Shown here piece by piece: positions 37,006 through 45,487 of a DNA stretch of 64,000 bases; position 1 is the stretch's first letter; each line of letters begins with the position of its first letter. The notes beneath the pieces were generated by a model. The model did not search any database. It was not told the origin of the DNA and saw only the letters and a list, made by a program, of their open reading frames with translations. The stretch comes from Haematobacter genomosp. 1. GTDB taxonomy: Bacteria; Pseudomonadota; Alphaproteobacteria; Rhodobacterales; Rhodobacteraceae. A program made the position numbers and the translations under genes. The stretch lies in contig NZ_NIPW01000010.1 in assembly GCF_002196855.1 (NCBI RefSeq), positions 310,001-374,000 of the forward strand, in the 5' to 3' direction.

Positions 37006-37628
37006 GTGGCGTCTCCGGCGGTGTAGAGACCGGAGCGGCCGCCATCCTTCATCAGCAGGCGAATGTCGGAGATGACCATACCCCGCTCGACCGCCTTGAG
37101 CATGTCGTAAACGGTGAGCGCGGCGACCGTGACGGCGGTCAGGGCCTCCATCTCCACACCTGTCCGGCCAGTGGTCCGCACTGTCGCCTCGATCCTGAGG
37201 CCCGGAAGCGCGTGATCGGGCACGAGGTCCACGGCAACGCGGGAAAGCGGCAACGGGTGGCAGAGGGGGATCAGCTCGGCGGTGCGCTTGGCGGCCATGA
37301 TGCCCGCCAGACGGGCCACACCGATGACATCGCCCTTTTCCGCCGCACCGGTGAGGATGCGGGACAGCGTGGCTTCCGTCATCCTGACGCTGCCCGCAGC
37401 TGTCGCGGTGCGGGTGGTCACTTCCTTTTCGGTCACGTCAACCATATGGGCGCGGCCTTCCGCATCGAAATGCGTGAGGCGCTGGCCGATGCCTTCGCCG
37501 GCCGTGGCCCCGGTCATGGGGGCGGGCGGCTCTACGGGGGACTGGCTTGCTCCTCCGTCAGCAGCAGCCCGCGGGCCATTCCCGAGCGAACCGGCGACAG
37601 CGGAACCGGCGCGGGAAGGCTCGCTCAC
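37002..37628 (-). CDS. moaC: Cyclic pyranopterin monophosphate synthase MoaC
   Basis: A 208-residue MoaC, second step of molybdenum cofactor synthesis. The core starts near residue 52 ([20 protein letters not shown]) and includes [11 protein letters not shown] and [20 protein letters not shown] with the catalytic acidic and lysine residues near the end ([15 protein letters not shown]). GTG 37628 with GGAG eight bases upstream overlaps the trpC stop; this gives a Gly/Ala/Pro-rich 50-residue extension compared with the usual 160 residues. An internal ATG at 37517 has no ribosome site but would give a normal-length protein. Confidence 0.94.
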   Translation of the reverse strand: MSEPSRAGSAVAGSLGNGPRAAADGGASQSPVEPPAPMTGATAGEGIGQRLTHFDAEGRAHMVDVTEKEVTTRTATAAGSVRMTEATLSRILTGAAEKGDVIGVARLAGIMAAKRTAELIPLCHPLPLSRVAVDLVPDHALPGLRIEATVRTTGRTGVEMEALTAVTVAALTVYDMLKAVERGMVISDIRLLMKDGGRSGLYTAGDAT

Positions 37629-38434
37629 CCCATCGCTCCGACCATGGGGTTGGCCAGCAGAGTGCGCGTGGCGGAGGCGACATCCTCCTGCCGCATGAGG
37701 CTTTCCCCGATGAGGAAGCAGCGCGCGCCGTATTGCGCCAGATCGGCGAGATCGGCGGGCGTGGACATGCCGCTTTCTGCAACGATCGTGCGCTCCGGCG
37801 GGACAAGCCGCGAGAGGCGACGGGTCACGTCGAGACTGGTCTCGAACGTATGCAGGTCGCGGTTGTTGATCCCGATGAGCGGCGAGGTGAGGTGCTGGGC
37901 GCGGTCCAACTCCGCCTCGTCATGCACTTCGATGAGCACATCCATACCCCAGTCCTTCGCAGCGCCCTCCAGCTCCGCGGCAAGGCTGTCGTCCACCGCA
38001 GCCATGATGATGAGGATCGCATCGGCGCCAAGGGCGCGCGCCTCCGCCACCTGATAGGGGTCGAACAGGAAATCCTTGCGGAGCGCCGGAAGATCAACCG
38101 CTTCACGCGCCGCGATGAGGTAGCTGTCGTCCCCCTGGAAGGACGGTCCGTCCGTCAGCACCGACAGGCAGGTCGCCCCGCCCTCGGCATAGGCGCGGGC
38201 GAGAGCGGGCGGATCGAAATCGGCGCGGATGAGACCCTTTGAGGGACTGGCCTTCTTGATCTCCGCGATCAGGCCGTAGCCGCCGTTCGATGCCTCGATC
38301 AGCCGCTCGGCGAAGTTGCGGGGCGCGGAGGCGGCGCGCGCGTCGGCCTCCACATCGGAAAGCGGCCGCGCGGCCTTGCGGGCGGCCACTTCTTCGAGCT
38401 TGTAGGCCCGGATCTTGTCGAGGATCGTCGTCAT
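37625..38434 (-). CDS. trpC: Indole-3-glycerol phosphate synthase
   Basis: A 269-residue TIM-barrel enzyme of tryptophan synthesis. Motifs: [16 protein letters not shown] (catalytic Lys), [37 protein letters not shown] and IVAESGM. ATG 38434 gives the usual length; upstream codons are non-homologous. GTGA overlap with moaC. In most relatives trpD lies directly upstream; here an unrelated gene of opposite strand does, so the trp block is interrupted at this point. Confidence 0.96.
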   Translation of the reverse strand: MTTILDKIRAYKLEEVAARKAARPLSDVEADARAASAPRNFAERLIEASNGGYGLIAEIKKASPSKGLIRADFDPPALARAYAEGGATCLSVLTDGPSFQGDDSYLIAAREAVDLPALRKDFLFDPYQVAEARALGADAILIIMAAVDDSLAAELEGAAKDWGMDVLIEVHDEAELDRAQHLTSPLIGINNRDLHTFETSLDVTRRLSRLVPPERTIVAESGMSTPADLADLAQYGARCFLIGESLMRQEDVASATRTLLANPMVGAMG

Positions 38435-38524
38435 GGCCGGAAGGTAGCGCCGCCGCGGCTCAAAGGAAAGGGCCGCGCGCGGATCGGGCTTGCGGGCGGG
38501 ACGACATGGCGGCAACAGTGCCGC

Positions 38525-38866
38525 ATGGCAGACACAGTTCCCTCCCTCGTGCTTGTGCCGGAAGTCTGGCGGAGCGCGGCCTGGCAGGCCGCTTTCGCGC
38601 CGCCCGCCCGGGAGGAACGGCCGCCTTTCGGCATCGGCCACAATGGCGGCCCTCCCTTGCAGGGCCTGGGAATGGTGCTGCGCTGGCAGGCGGAGGTGAA
38701 GGCCGCGTGGAAAGCCCCGGTCGAGGTGGTGCGGCGGCGGATGAAGCTCGCCGAGGCCTGCGGACTGACCTACCGGGAATACACGCTGGAGATACTGGAG
38801 CGGGGGCGCTGGCTCACGCCCGGACAGGACAGCGCGCGAATCGCGCAGATCATCGCGGGGCGGTGA
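38525..38866 (+). CDS. Small protein with IGHNGGPPL motif, unknown function
   Basis: A 113-residue soluble, basic protein. The motif [12 protein letters not shown] spans residues 35-46. Similar [15 protein letters not shown] motifs recur in small uncharacterised alphaproteobacterial and phage proteins. The C-terminal half (about 58-113) is helical and Arg-rich, with [25 protein letters not shown]. Divergent from trpC. Possibly DNA-associated, but no function can be assigned. A hairpin CCCCGG/CCGGGG follows at 38883-38900. Confidence 0.6.
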   Translation: MADTVPSLVLVPEVWRSAAWQAAFAPPAREERPPFGIGHNGGPPLQGLGMVLRWQAEVKAAWKAPVEVVRRRMKLAEACGLTYREYTLEILERGRWLTPGQDSARIAQIIAGR

Positions 38867-38882
38867 CAGAGCACGCTCCTAT

Positions 38883-38900
38883 CCCCGGCCAACCCCGGGG
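38883..38900 (+). terminator. GC-rich hairpin after the 113-residue gene
   Basis: CCCCGG (38883-38888), six-base loop, CCGGGG (38895-38900), 17 bases after the stop. No T-run; modest support. Confidence 0.35.
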
Positions 38901-39058
38901 AGCACGGCATCCGGCTTGCCGGGGGAAACAGCCGGACCCGGTTTCGCACGGCAGGCGGAAGACCCTCAGGGCCGGTCCCGCTGGCATCCGCAGAATGAGG
39001 CGCTTTCCTTATCCTTCCGCAGCCGCTATATGCGCGGGCTGATCGAAAGGAGCCTAGC

Positions 39059-39847
39059 ATGCGGGGCAGCGCCAATCTCAACCTGATGATCAAGGCCGCG
39101 CGGCGCGCGGGCCGGAGTCTTGTGAAGGACTTCCGGGAGGTGGAAAACCTTCAGGTCTCCTCCAAGGGGGCCGGGGATTTCGTCTCCAAGGCCGATATCG
39201 CCGCCGAGCAGATCATCAAGGAAGACCTTCTTGCCGGACGCCCGACCTATGGCTGGCTGGGCGAGGAGACGGGCGCCATCGCGGGCGCGGATCCGACCCG
39301 GCGGTGGATCGTCGATCCGCTCGACGGAACGACCAACTTCCTGCACGGGCTGCCGCACTGGGCCGTTTCCATCGCTCTGGAGCATAAGGGGGAGATCGTC
39401 TCCGCCGTGGTGTTCGACGCGGCCAAGGACGAGCTTTACTGGGCGGAGAAGGGCGCGGGCGCCTGGATGAACGAGCAGCGTCTCCGCGTCTCCGACCGTC
39501 GCACGATGATCGAGTGCATCTTTGCGACCGGTGTTCCTTTCGGCGGGCGCAGCACGCTGCCGGCGACGCTGAAGGATCTCGGGCGGCTCATGCCGGTCTG
39601 CGCCGGTGTGCGGCGCTGGGGGGCGGCGGCGCTCGACCTCGCCTATGTCGCGGCGGGGCGCTACGATGGCTATTGGGAACGCGGGCTGAACCCCTGGGAC
39701 ATGGCGGCGGGTCTGCTGCTGGTGCGCGAGGCTGGTGGCTTTGCGGAGGCCGTCCGCAAGGACGACGACCCGATCGAAAAGGGCACCGTTCTGGCCGCGA
39801 ACGCGAATATCTTCGACGGTTTCGCCAAGATCATCCGCGAAGCCTGA
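39059..39847 (+). CDS. suhB: Inositol monophosphatase family protein (SuhB-like)
   Basis: A 262-residue Mg-dependent phosphatase. Metal-binding motifs GEETG, WIVDPLDGTTNFLHGLPHWAVSIAL and WGAAALDLAYVAAGRYDGYWERGLNPWDMAAG are all intact. Could act on inositol-1-phosphate, on related sugar phosphates, or play the SuhB role in rRNA transcription; sequence does not separate these. ATG 39059 follows AAAGGAG. A TIR-bounded repeat element begins at its stop codon. Confidence 0.92.
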   Translation: MRGSANLNLMIKAARRAGRSLVKDFREVENLQVSSKGAGDFVSKADIAAEQIIKEDLLAGRPTYGWLGEETGAIAGADPTRRWIVDPLDGTTNFLHGLPHWAVSIALEHKGEIVSAVVFDAAKDELYWAEKGAGAWMNEQRLRVSDRRTMIECIFATGVPFGGRSTLPATLKDLGRLMPVCAGVRRWGAAALDLAYVAAGRYDGYWERGLNPWDMAAGLLLVREAGGFAEAVRKDDDPIEKGTVLAANANIFDGFAKIIREA

Positions 39848-40006
39848 CAGGCGGCAGGAAAAGGCTTTCAGGTCCGCGTTGGAGTGAAATCCTTCGCAAT
39901 CCGGCGAAATCCAGCCGGAGATCTGGACATTTCGGATCATTCATGGGCCGATTTGCCGATTTCCAGAACCTAGACATGAGACGCCTGAACCTTTGAGCAG
40001 CCTGCC
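39846..40006. repeat. Small TIR-bounded intergenic element, copy 2
   Basis: A 161-bp element starting at the suhB stop. Ends GACAGGCGGCAGGAAAAGG (39846-39864) and CCTTTGAGCAGCCTGCC (39990-40006) are imperfect inverted repeats. Its first 70 bases align well with copy 1 (shared GCAATCCGG-GAAATCCAGCC block). Internal arms 39898-39916 and 39945-39961 pair imperfectly, as in copy 1 although the right-hand sequences differ. No coding capacity. Confidence 0.7.
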
Positions 40007-40247
40007 AAGGAACCCTGCCCCGGGCAGGGTTTCAGTCTGGCACGCCAAGCGGTGCGCCTGCGGACGCAACGGCCGCGGACCGCCGAGCGACCGGTCTGCC
40101 CGCTCCGAGCGGGACCCCGACAAACGGCCGTGCCGCCGTCACCCGCTCGACGTGACCGTCATGTCATTCGGGGGGCGGAGCGGCAGGCAGGCTGATGGAC
40201 CGCAAGCGCCTGTTGACCTCCGCCCGGTGCGGCACTAGGCCAGCGCC
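40007..40247 (+). other. leader region of the ABC-F gene
   Basis: 241 bases without a gene. It contains a near-perfect hairpin AACCCTGCCC/GGGCAGGGTT (40011-40031) directly after repeat copy 2, followed by TTCAG, which may end transcripts from suhB. The rest presumably holds the promoter and leader of the ABC-F gene; nothing else is recognised. Confidence 0.45.
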
Positions 40248-42080
40248 ATGGCACGCGCTCCCCTTCTCCAGCTTTCTGGCATCTCTCTCACCTGGGGTGG
40301 AAACCCCGTTTTCGCAGGTCTCGACCTTGTGGTGCAGCCCGGCGACCGGCTGGCGCTCGTCGGTCGCAACGGCTCCGGCAAATCGACGCTCATGAAGGTC
40401 ATGGCGGGGCTGGTGGAGCCCGATGCGGGCGAAAAGGTGCTCTCTCCCGGAACGCATGTCGGCTACATGGAGCAGGAGCCTGACCTGTCGGGCTTTGCCA
40501 CGCTGGGCGACTTCGCGGCGGATGGCCTGCCCCCGGGTGAGGAATACCGTGTCGCGATGGCCGCCGAAGGGCTGGGCTTCCGCGCCGAAGCGCCGGTTGC
40601 CACGGCGTCGGGCGGGGAGAAGCGGCGCGCGGCGCTGGCAAAGCTTCTGGCGGGAGAGCCGGAACTGATGCTTCTGGATGAGCCGACCAACCACCTCGAC
40701 ATTTCCGCGATCGGCTGGCTGGAGGAGACGCTCTCCACCACGCGCTCGGCCTTTGTGCTGATCTCCCACGACCGGGCCTTCCTGCGCCGCCTCGCCCGTG
40801 GAATGCTGTGGATCGACCGGGGGGAGGTGCGCAGGCTGGATCAGGGCTTCGACGGTTTCGAGGACTGGCGCGACCGCATCTGGACGGAGGAAGACGCCGC
40901 CCGCCACAAGCTCGACCGCAAGATCAAGTCGGAGGCGAAATGGGCGGTGGAAGGCATCTCCGCCCGCCGCAAGCGCAATCAGGGCCGTGTCCGCGCGCTT
41001 GCCGCGCTGCGGGAGGAGCGGTCCTCCATGATCCGCCGTCAGGGCACGGCGGACCTCGCGCTGGAGGCCGGAAACCAGTCCGGGCGTCTTGTCGTGGAGG
41101 CCAGCCATATCTCCAAGACCTTTGGCGAGCGGACGATCCTGCGCGACTTCTCGCTCCGCATCCTCAGGGGCGACCGGGTGGCCTTCGTCGGACCGAACGG
41201 CGCGGGCAAGACCACCCTCATCGGTATGCTGACGGGGCAGATTCCGTCAGATACCGGCACGGTGCGACTCGGCACCAACCTTGAGATCGCGATCTTCGAT
41301 CAGGCCCGCGCGCAGTTGAACCCGGCACAGACGCTGTGGGAAAGCCTTACCGGCGACCCGGAGATGCGCGTCTCCGGCCAGTCGGATCAGGTGATGGTGC
41401 GGGGGCGGCCGAAACACGTGGTGGCCTATCTGAAGGACTTCCTGTTCGACGAGCGGCAGGCGCGCGCGCCGGTCAGCGCGCTGTCCGGGGGGGAGCGCGC
41501 GCGGCTTCTGCTGGCGCGGATCATGGCGCGCGAGTCGAACGTGCTGGTGCTCGACGAGCCGACCAACGACCTCGACGTGGAAACGCTGGACCTGTTGCAG
41601 GATCTGCTTGGCGAATATGAGGGCACGGTGCTGTTGGTCAGCCACGACCGCGACTTCATAGATCGTGTCGCGACCACGACCGTCGCGATGGAGGGGGACG
41701 GGCGCGCCACCGTCTATGCGGGCGGCTGGAGCGACTACCGCGCTCAGAAGGCGGGCGCGGCACCTGCGTCTGCCGATGAGCCGAGGGGCCAGCCCCGCAG
41801 GGCGGAGCCGAAGAAAGAGGACGCGCCCCGGCAGGAAAGCGCGGCGGATCGCACCGGTCTCAGTTTTACCGAGAAGCACCGGCTAGAGGCGCTGCCCGCC
41901 ATCATCGCGCGGCTGGAGGGGGAGATCGCGAAGCTCACCGATTTTCTCTCCGATCCCGAGCTATTCACGCGGGAGCCTGCCAAATTCGCAAAGGCCAGTT
42001 CCGCGCTGACGGAGCGGCAGGAGGCGCTGTCACTGGCGGAAGAGGAATGGCTGGCGCTGGAGGAACGCGCCTCCGGCTGA
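40248..42080 (+). CDS. ABC-F family ATPase (Uup-like)
   Basis: A 610-residue protein with two ABC domains and no membrane segments: Walker [10 protein letters not shown] (39-47) and GPNGAGKTT, signatures [15 protein letters not shown] and [15 protein letters not shown], Walker [13 protein letters not shown] and [12 protein letters not shown], joined by a basic linker, with a C-terminal coiled coil (about 535-610) as in Uup. ABC-F proteins act on the ribosome to resolve stalled translation; Uup also binds branched DNA. Function inferred from family only. Confidence 0.9.
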   Translation: MARAPLLQLSGISLTWGGNPVFAGLDLVVQPGDRLALVGRNGSGKSTLMKVMAGLVEPDAGEKVLSPGTHVGYMEQEPDLSGFATLGDFAADGLPPGEEYRVAMAAEGLGFRAEAPVATASGGEKRRAALAKLLAGEPELMLLDEPTNHLDISAIGWLEETLSTTRSAFVLISHDRAFLRRLARGMLWIDRGEVRRLDQGFDGFEDWRDRIWTEEDAARHKLDRKIKSEAKWAVEGISARRKRNQGRVRALAALREERSSMIRRQGTADLALEAGNQSGRLVVEASHISKTFGERTILRDFSLRILRGDRVAFVGPNGAGKTTLIGMLTGQIPSDTGTVRLGTNLEIAIFDQARAQLNPAQTLWESLTGDPEMRVSGQSDQVMVRGRPKHVVAYLKDFLFDERQARAPVSALSGGERARLLLARIMARESNVLVLDEPTNDLDVETLDLLQDLLGEYEGTVLLVSHDRDFIDRVATTTVAMEGDGRATVYAGGWSDYRAQKAGAAPASADEPRGQPRRAEPKKEDAPRQESAADRTGLSFTEKHRLEALPAIIARLEGEIAKLTDFLSDPELFTREPAKFAKASSALTERQEALSLAEEEWLALEERASG

Positions 42081-42117
42081 CGCGGGGTACGCCGGGGTTA
42101 AAAAAAGGGGGGATAGG

Positions 42118-43209
42118 ATGACGGAAGTGAATGGCCCGCTCGCGGGGATCAGGGTTGTCGAGTTCGCGGGGCTGGGACCGACCCCCTTCACCGCCATGCT
42201 CATGGCGGACATGGGGGCGGAGGTCATCCGCATCGAGAGACCCGGCAGCGAAAGCCTGCTTGGTCTGGATTACGACATCCTGAACCGGGGCAGGGGCTTC
42301 ATCCGGTTGGATCTGAAGAATGCGGAGGACAGAGCGACGGCCCGCGCCCTCGTCTCCCGCGCCGACGCGTTGATCGAAGGGATGCGGCCCGGTGTCATGG
42401 AAAGGCTGGGCCTCGGCCCGGACGATTTCCCTGAGAACCCGCGTCTCGTCTATGGGCGGATGACGGGCTGGGGGCAGACGGGGCCGCTCGCCCCCGCGGC
42501 GGGGCATGACATCAATTACATCTCGCTCTCGGGTGCGCTGCACGCGATCGGGCCGCAGGAGATGCCTGCGGTTCCTCTGAACCTGATCGGGGATTTCGGG
42601 GGCGGTGCGCTCTATCTCGCCTTCGGCATGGCTGCTGCGCTGCTGGAGGCTGCCCGCTCCGGCAGGGGGCAGGTGGTGGACGCCGCGATCACCGATGGCA
42701 CGGTGCATCTCATGTCGATGATCTACGGCATGCGCGCAGGCGGCCGCTGGCAGGACCGGCGTGGCGCGAATCTTCTGGACGGGGGCGCGCCCGAATATGG
42801 CTGCTATCGCTGTGCGGATGGCCGTTTCGTTTCGGTCGGGTCGCTGGAGCCGAAGTTCTATGCTGAACTGCTGGCGCGGCTCGGCCTGAATGCCGCTGAC
42901 CTGCCGGACCGCTCTGATCCCGCGAACTGGCCGAGCCTCAGGGAAACCTTCGCCGCCGTATTCGCGACGCGCAGCCGTGACGCGTGGTGTGCCGAGATGG
43001 AGGGGACGGATGTCTGCTTCGCCCCCGTCCTGTCGATCGACGAGGCGGCCAGCCATCCGCACAACGTCGCGCGTGGGGCCTTCGGGACGTGGGACGGTGT
43101 CGTGCAGCCCGCACCGGCGCCCCGCCTGTCTCGCACGCAAGGCGTGGTGCGTGAGACGAGTCAGACGGAGCCGCTGGCGGTGCCGGACATTCTGGCGCGC
43201 TGGGACTGA
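42118..43209 (+). CDS. CaiB/BaiF CoA-transferase family, alpha-methylacyl-CoA racemase-like
   Basis: A 363-residue family III CoA-transferase fold protein. N-terminal [37 protein letters not shown] and the downstream [25 protein letters not shown] with the AMACR-type His-Asp (GHDINY) indicate alpha-methylacyl-CoA racemase rather than CoA-transferase, supported by length below the usual 380-400 of transferases. Epimerises 2-methyl-branched acyl-CoA. Followed at once by repeat copy 3. Confidence 0.88.
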   Translation: MTEVNGPLAGIRVVEFAGLGPTPFTAMLMADMGAEVIRIERPGSESLLGLDYDILNRGRGFIRLDLKNAEDRATARALVSRADALIEGMRPGVMERLGLGPDDFPENPRLVYGRMTGWGQTGPLAPAAGHDINYISLSGALHAIGPQEMPAVPLNLIGDFGGGALYLAFGMAAALLEAARSGRGQVVDAAITDGTVHLMSMIYGMRAGGRWQDRRGANLLDGGAPEYGCYRCADGRFVSVGSLEPKFYAELLARLGLNAADLPDRSDPANWPSLRETFAAVFATRSRDAWCAEMEGTDVCFAPVLSIDEAASHPHNVARGAFGTWDGVVQPAPAPRLSRTQGVVRETSQTEPLAVPDILARWD

Positions 43210-43379
43210 CCTCGCAGGCTGTCGAAAAAAGCCGGCCACCTCACCGGGCTTGTGTTGAAAGCCAGAACATCTGTCCGGTCACGCGCCAAAAACTGCGGTT
43301 TCCGGGGCGCTCCTCAACAATGTGGGAAAGATCTTCGCCCCAAGGCAACCGCGGAATGCTTTTTCAGCGGCCTGCAAGG
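43210..43379. repeat. Small TIR-bounded intergenic element, copy 3
   Basis: A 170-bp element beginning at the base after the racemase stop. Left end CCTCGCAGGCTGTCGAAAAA (43210-43229) and right end TTTTTCAGCGGCCTGCAAGG (43360-43379) are 20-bp inverted repeats with four mismatches. An internal hairpin pairs GCGGTTTCCGGGGCG (43295-43309) with CGCCCCAAGGCAACCGC (43336-43352). The interior is unrelated to copies 1 and 2, but ends and architecture are the same. Lies between convergent genes. Confidence 0.65.
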
Positions 43380-43416
43380 GGCGGCGGCGCGAAGGCGCCC
43401 TCCTCCTGCGCACCGG

Positions 43417-43875
43417 TCAGCGGGCGGTCACGCTCCGCTGGTTGGTTTCTCCGACGACGACGATATTGCGGATACCCTCAAGCTGATAAGCGTTGATGAA
43501 CCGCGCTGCCGTCACCTCACGCGCAGTGGTTGAGCCTGCGGGAACGGCCGTACCGGGCGGGACGGCGACGAACCGGTAGGTCATCGTGCCGTTTTCGGCC
43601 GGGCCCTGCGGAAGCAGCGCGACGTTCCAGTAGCCCTGGGTCGGCGGGAGCCCGGTGGCGCGGACGATCACGCCGCCCGGGGCCTGATCGATTGTCAGTC
43701 CCGTCACCTGCGCGACCAGCGGCCGGGTGTCCACGGTCGCGGCGGCATAGCCTTCCTCCGGCTCGAGCGTGTCCGGAGCCGAGTTCGACCCCGCCCAATT
43801 CATCGGATTCCAGCGCGAGGCGCAGCCACCAAGCGCGATGACCAGCGTCAGGGCGGCGAGCAGCGGTATCTTCAT
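43417..43875 (-). CDS. Putative lipoprotein, unknown function
   Basis: A 152-residue protein with signal MKIPLLAALTLVIALGGC (lipobox LGGC, Cys18) and a mature beta-rich domain without recognised motifs. ATG 43875 with GAGGGAC upstream; the frame extends further upstream without coding character. Convergent with the racemase across repeat copy 3. Resembles uncharacterised Rhodobacterales lipoproteins; function unknown. Confidence 0.75.
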   Translation of the reverse strand: MKIPLLAALTLVIALGGCASRWNPMNWAGSNSAPDTLEPEEGYAAATVDTRPLVAQVTGLTIDQAPGGVIVRATGLPPTQGYWNVALLPQGPAENGTMTYRFVAVPPGTAVPAGSTTAREVTAARFINAYQLEGIRNIVVVGETNQRSVTAR

Positions 43876-44138
43876 CGGACGTCCCTCGTTCTTGGCTTCT
43901 TCGGTAGCCGAAAGGGCGGCAGTTGGAAAGCCAATTCCCGCTCGGCCTTTGCGCCGCCGGACACAGGGGCCCGCTCGCGAGCCGCGGATGCAGACGCGCG
44001 GTTTCGGACGCCGGGTGGAGCGCTGGCCTCCGCGCGACGGAGACGCGATTGCCGGCCTCCCTTCCAAAGCTACTTCGGCGGCTGGGGCTGGACGAGGGGC
44101 GGCGGGACGCTTAGGTCCAGTGCCAAAGGAGACCTGCC

Positions 44139-44573
44139 GTGGCCACGCCAGCTTTTGAAGACATCGCCGACACGTTCGACTTCCTCGACGACTGGGAGGA
44201 CCGCTACCGCCATGTGATCGAACTGGGCAAGGCGATGCCGCCGCTCGACGATGCCTTCCGCGTGCCCGCGACCAAGGTGGATGGCTGCGCCAGTCAGGTC
44301 TGGATCCGTCCCGTCATGGAGGGCGCGGGCGCGGATGCGGTGTTTTCCTTTGAAGGCGACAGCGACGCGATGATCGTAAGGGGGCTGATCGCCATTCTCC
44401 ATGCGCTCTATTCCGGGTTGACCGTGGCAGAGGTGCGCAAGGTGGATGCACCAGGTGAGCTGAAGCGGCTCGGCCTTGACGAGCACCTGTCATCGCAGCG
44501 CTCGAATGGTCTCCGCGCCATGGTGCGCCGGATCCGCGACGTGGCGGATGCAGAGGCTGCCCGCGCCTCCTGA
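44139..44573 (+). CDS. sufE: SufE-like sulfur acceptor protein
   Basis: A 144-residue SufE that takes persulfide sulfur from SufS-type cysteine desulfurase during Fe-S cluster assembly. The acceptor Cys50 lies in KVDGCASQVW; FEGDSDAMIVRGLIAILHALYSG is also typical. Start is GTG 44139 with AAAGGAGA upstream. Stand-alone; no suf operon is visible here. Convergent with the DJ-1-like gene, three bases apart. Confidence 0.93.
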   Translation: MATPAFEDIADTFDFLDDWEDRYRHVIELGKAMPPLDDAFRVPATKVDGCASQVWIRPVMEGAGADAVFSFEGDSDAMIVRGLIAILHALYSGLTVAEVRKVDAPGELKRLGLDEHLSSQRSNGLRAMVRRIRDVADAEAARAS

Positions 44574-44576
44574 TCC

Positions 44577-45323
44577 TTATCCCGGACGCCGGAAGAGCGC
44601 GGGCGGAACCAGTTCCAGCGTCGGCTGCGCGCCCTGCATGTCCGCCAGCGCGCTCAGCACAAGGCGGGCCACCGGCGCCGCGGAGGCCGGATTCTGCCCG
44701 GTGACCAGTCCGCCGTCGCGAAGCGCATGGGGCCGGAACAGGTATTCGTTGCGGCCGATCCGCGCGCCGCGCTCTACCAATGCCGCTTCGATGGAATAGG
44801 GCGCGGGGCCTGCGGCGGAAAGCTCCGCATCCGGGGCGGTGCTGATCCGCCGCCGCCGTACTATCGGCTCTCCCTCTGCGTCCAGCGCCGTCAGAAGCGC
44901 CGCCGCTCCGGTGGAGACGGTCGCGACAATACCGCCCTTGGCCAGAACGGCCGAAACAAGCGCGCCGACCTCCGGGGTTTCGTGCAGATCCCACAGCGGC
45001 CCGACACCGCCCGGAAAGAACAGCGCGTCGAAATCCTCGGCCTTGGCGGCAACGATGGGCAGCGTGCCTTGCAGCAGCTCCATCTCTTGCCCGCGCTCCT
45101 GAAAGCGACGGACGGAGCGGGAGATGCGCCCATGCGGGCCATCGACCTCCGATCCGGGCAGACCCGTCGCCTCTCCGCCGAGAACCGATCCCACGACCAC
45201 CTCATGCCCCGCATCGCGGAAAGCCCAGTAGGGGGTGACGAACTCCTCCCAGTGGAAGCCTGCCGGTGTCCGGTTTCCGCCGGTTTCGCGCCGTGAGGTC
45301 AGGACGAAGAGGATGCGCGCCAT
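44577..45323 (-). CDS. DJ-1/PfpI superfamily protein lacking the nucleophilic cysteine
   Basis: A 248-residue Hsp31-like member. Fold motifs are present (YWAFRDAGHEVVVGS, FPGGVGPLWDL with the acidic partner near the N-terminal half). At the nucleophile elbow, where family enzymes have A-x-CHG-PAAL, it reads ATVSTGAAALL: Ser137-Thr138 replace Cys-His. Glyoxalase or deglycase chemistry is therefore unlikely unless the Ser substitutes; a binding or chaperone-like role is possible. Upstream gap shared with the SOS-controlled radical-SAM gene. Confidence 0.82.
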   Translation of the reverse strand: MARILFVLTSRRETGGNRTPAGFHWEEFVTPYWAFRDAGHEVVVGSVLGGEATGLPGSEVDGPHGRISRSVRRFQERGQEMELLQGTLPIVAAKAEDFDALFFPGGVGPLWDLHETPEVGALVSAVLAKGGIVATVSTGAAALLTALDAEGEPIVRRRRISTAPDAELSAAGPAPYSIEAALVERGARIGRNEYLFRPHALRDGGLVTGQNPASAAPVARLVLSALADMQGAQPTLELVPPALFRRPG

Positions 45324-45452
45324 GGAAACTCCTTTCGGGACTTTCCCCTGCTTAAGGGAGTGAAGCCCTCAGGGGAAACCCACAAGTGGGAGAGGTCGGC
45401 GGAAAGGGGCCGGTGCTCCCGCCTCAACCGGCGAAAGACCGCCGGAAGCCAG

Positions 45453-45481
45453 TTGTTATGTTCGCTAAATGTTCTAATACT
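45453..45481 (+). promoter_or_regulatory. promoter of the radical-SAM gene
   Basis: TTGTTA (45453-45458), 17-base spacer, AATACT (45476-45481). A perfect LexA box fills the spacer. The expected transcription start, about seven bases after the -10, falls at or next to the ATG at 45488, implying a leaderless mRNA, which fits the lack of a ribosome binding site there. Confidence 0.5.
45460..45474. promoter_or_regulatory. LexA (SOS) box upstream of the radical-SAM gene
   Basis: GTTC-GCTAAAT-GTTC, a perfect GTTC-N7-GTTC box, 14 bases before ATG 45488. Only the recA and lexA promoters have other perfect examples that I found in the intergenic parts of this window. Confidence 0.78.
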
Positions 45482-45487
45482 GCCCGC

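Noticed and set aside
45424-45443. Possible extra SOS-like motif upstream of the DJ-1-like gene
   Set aside because: No second GTTC-N7-GTTC could be found there; only the box at 45460 fits.
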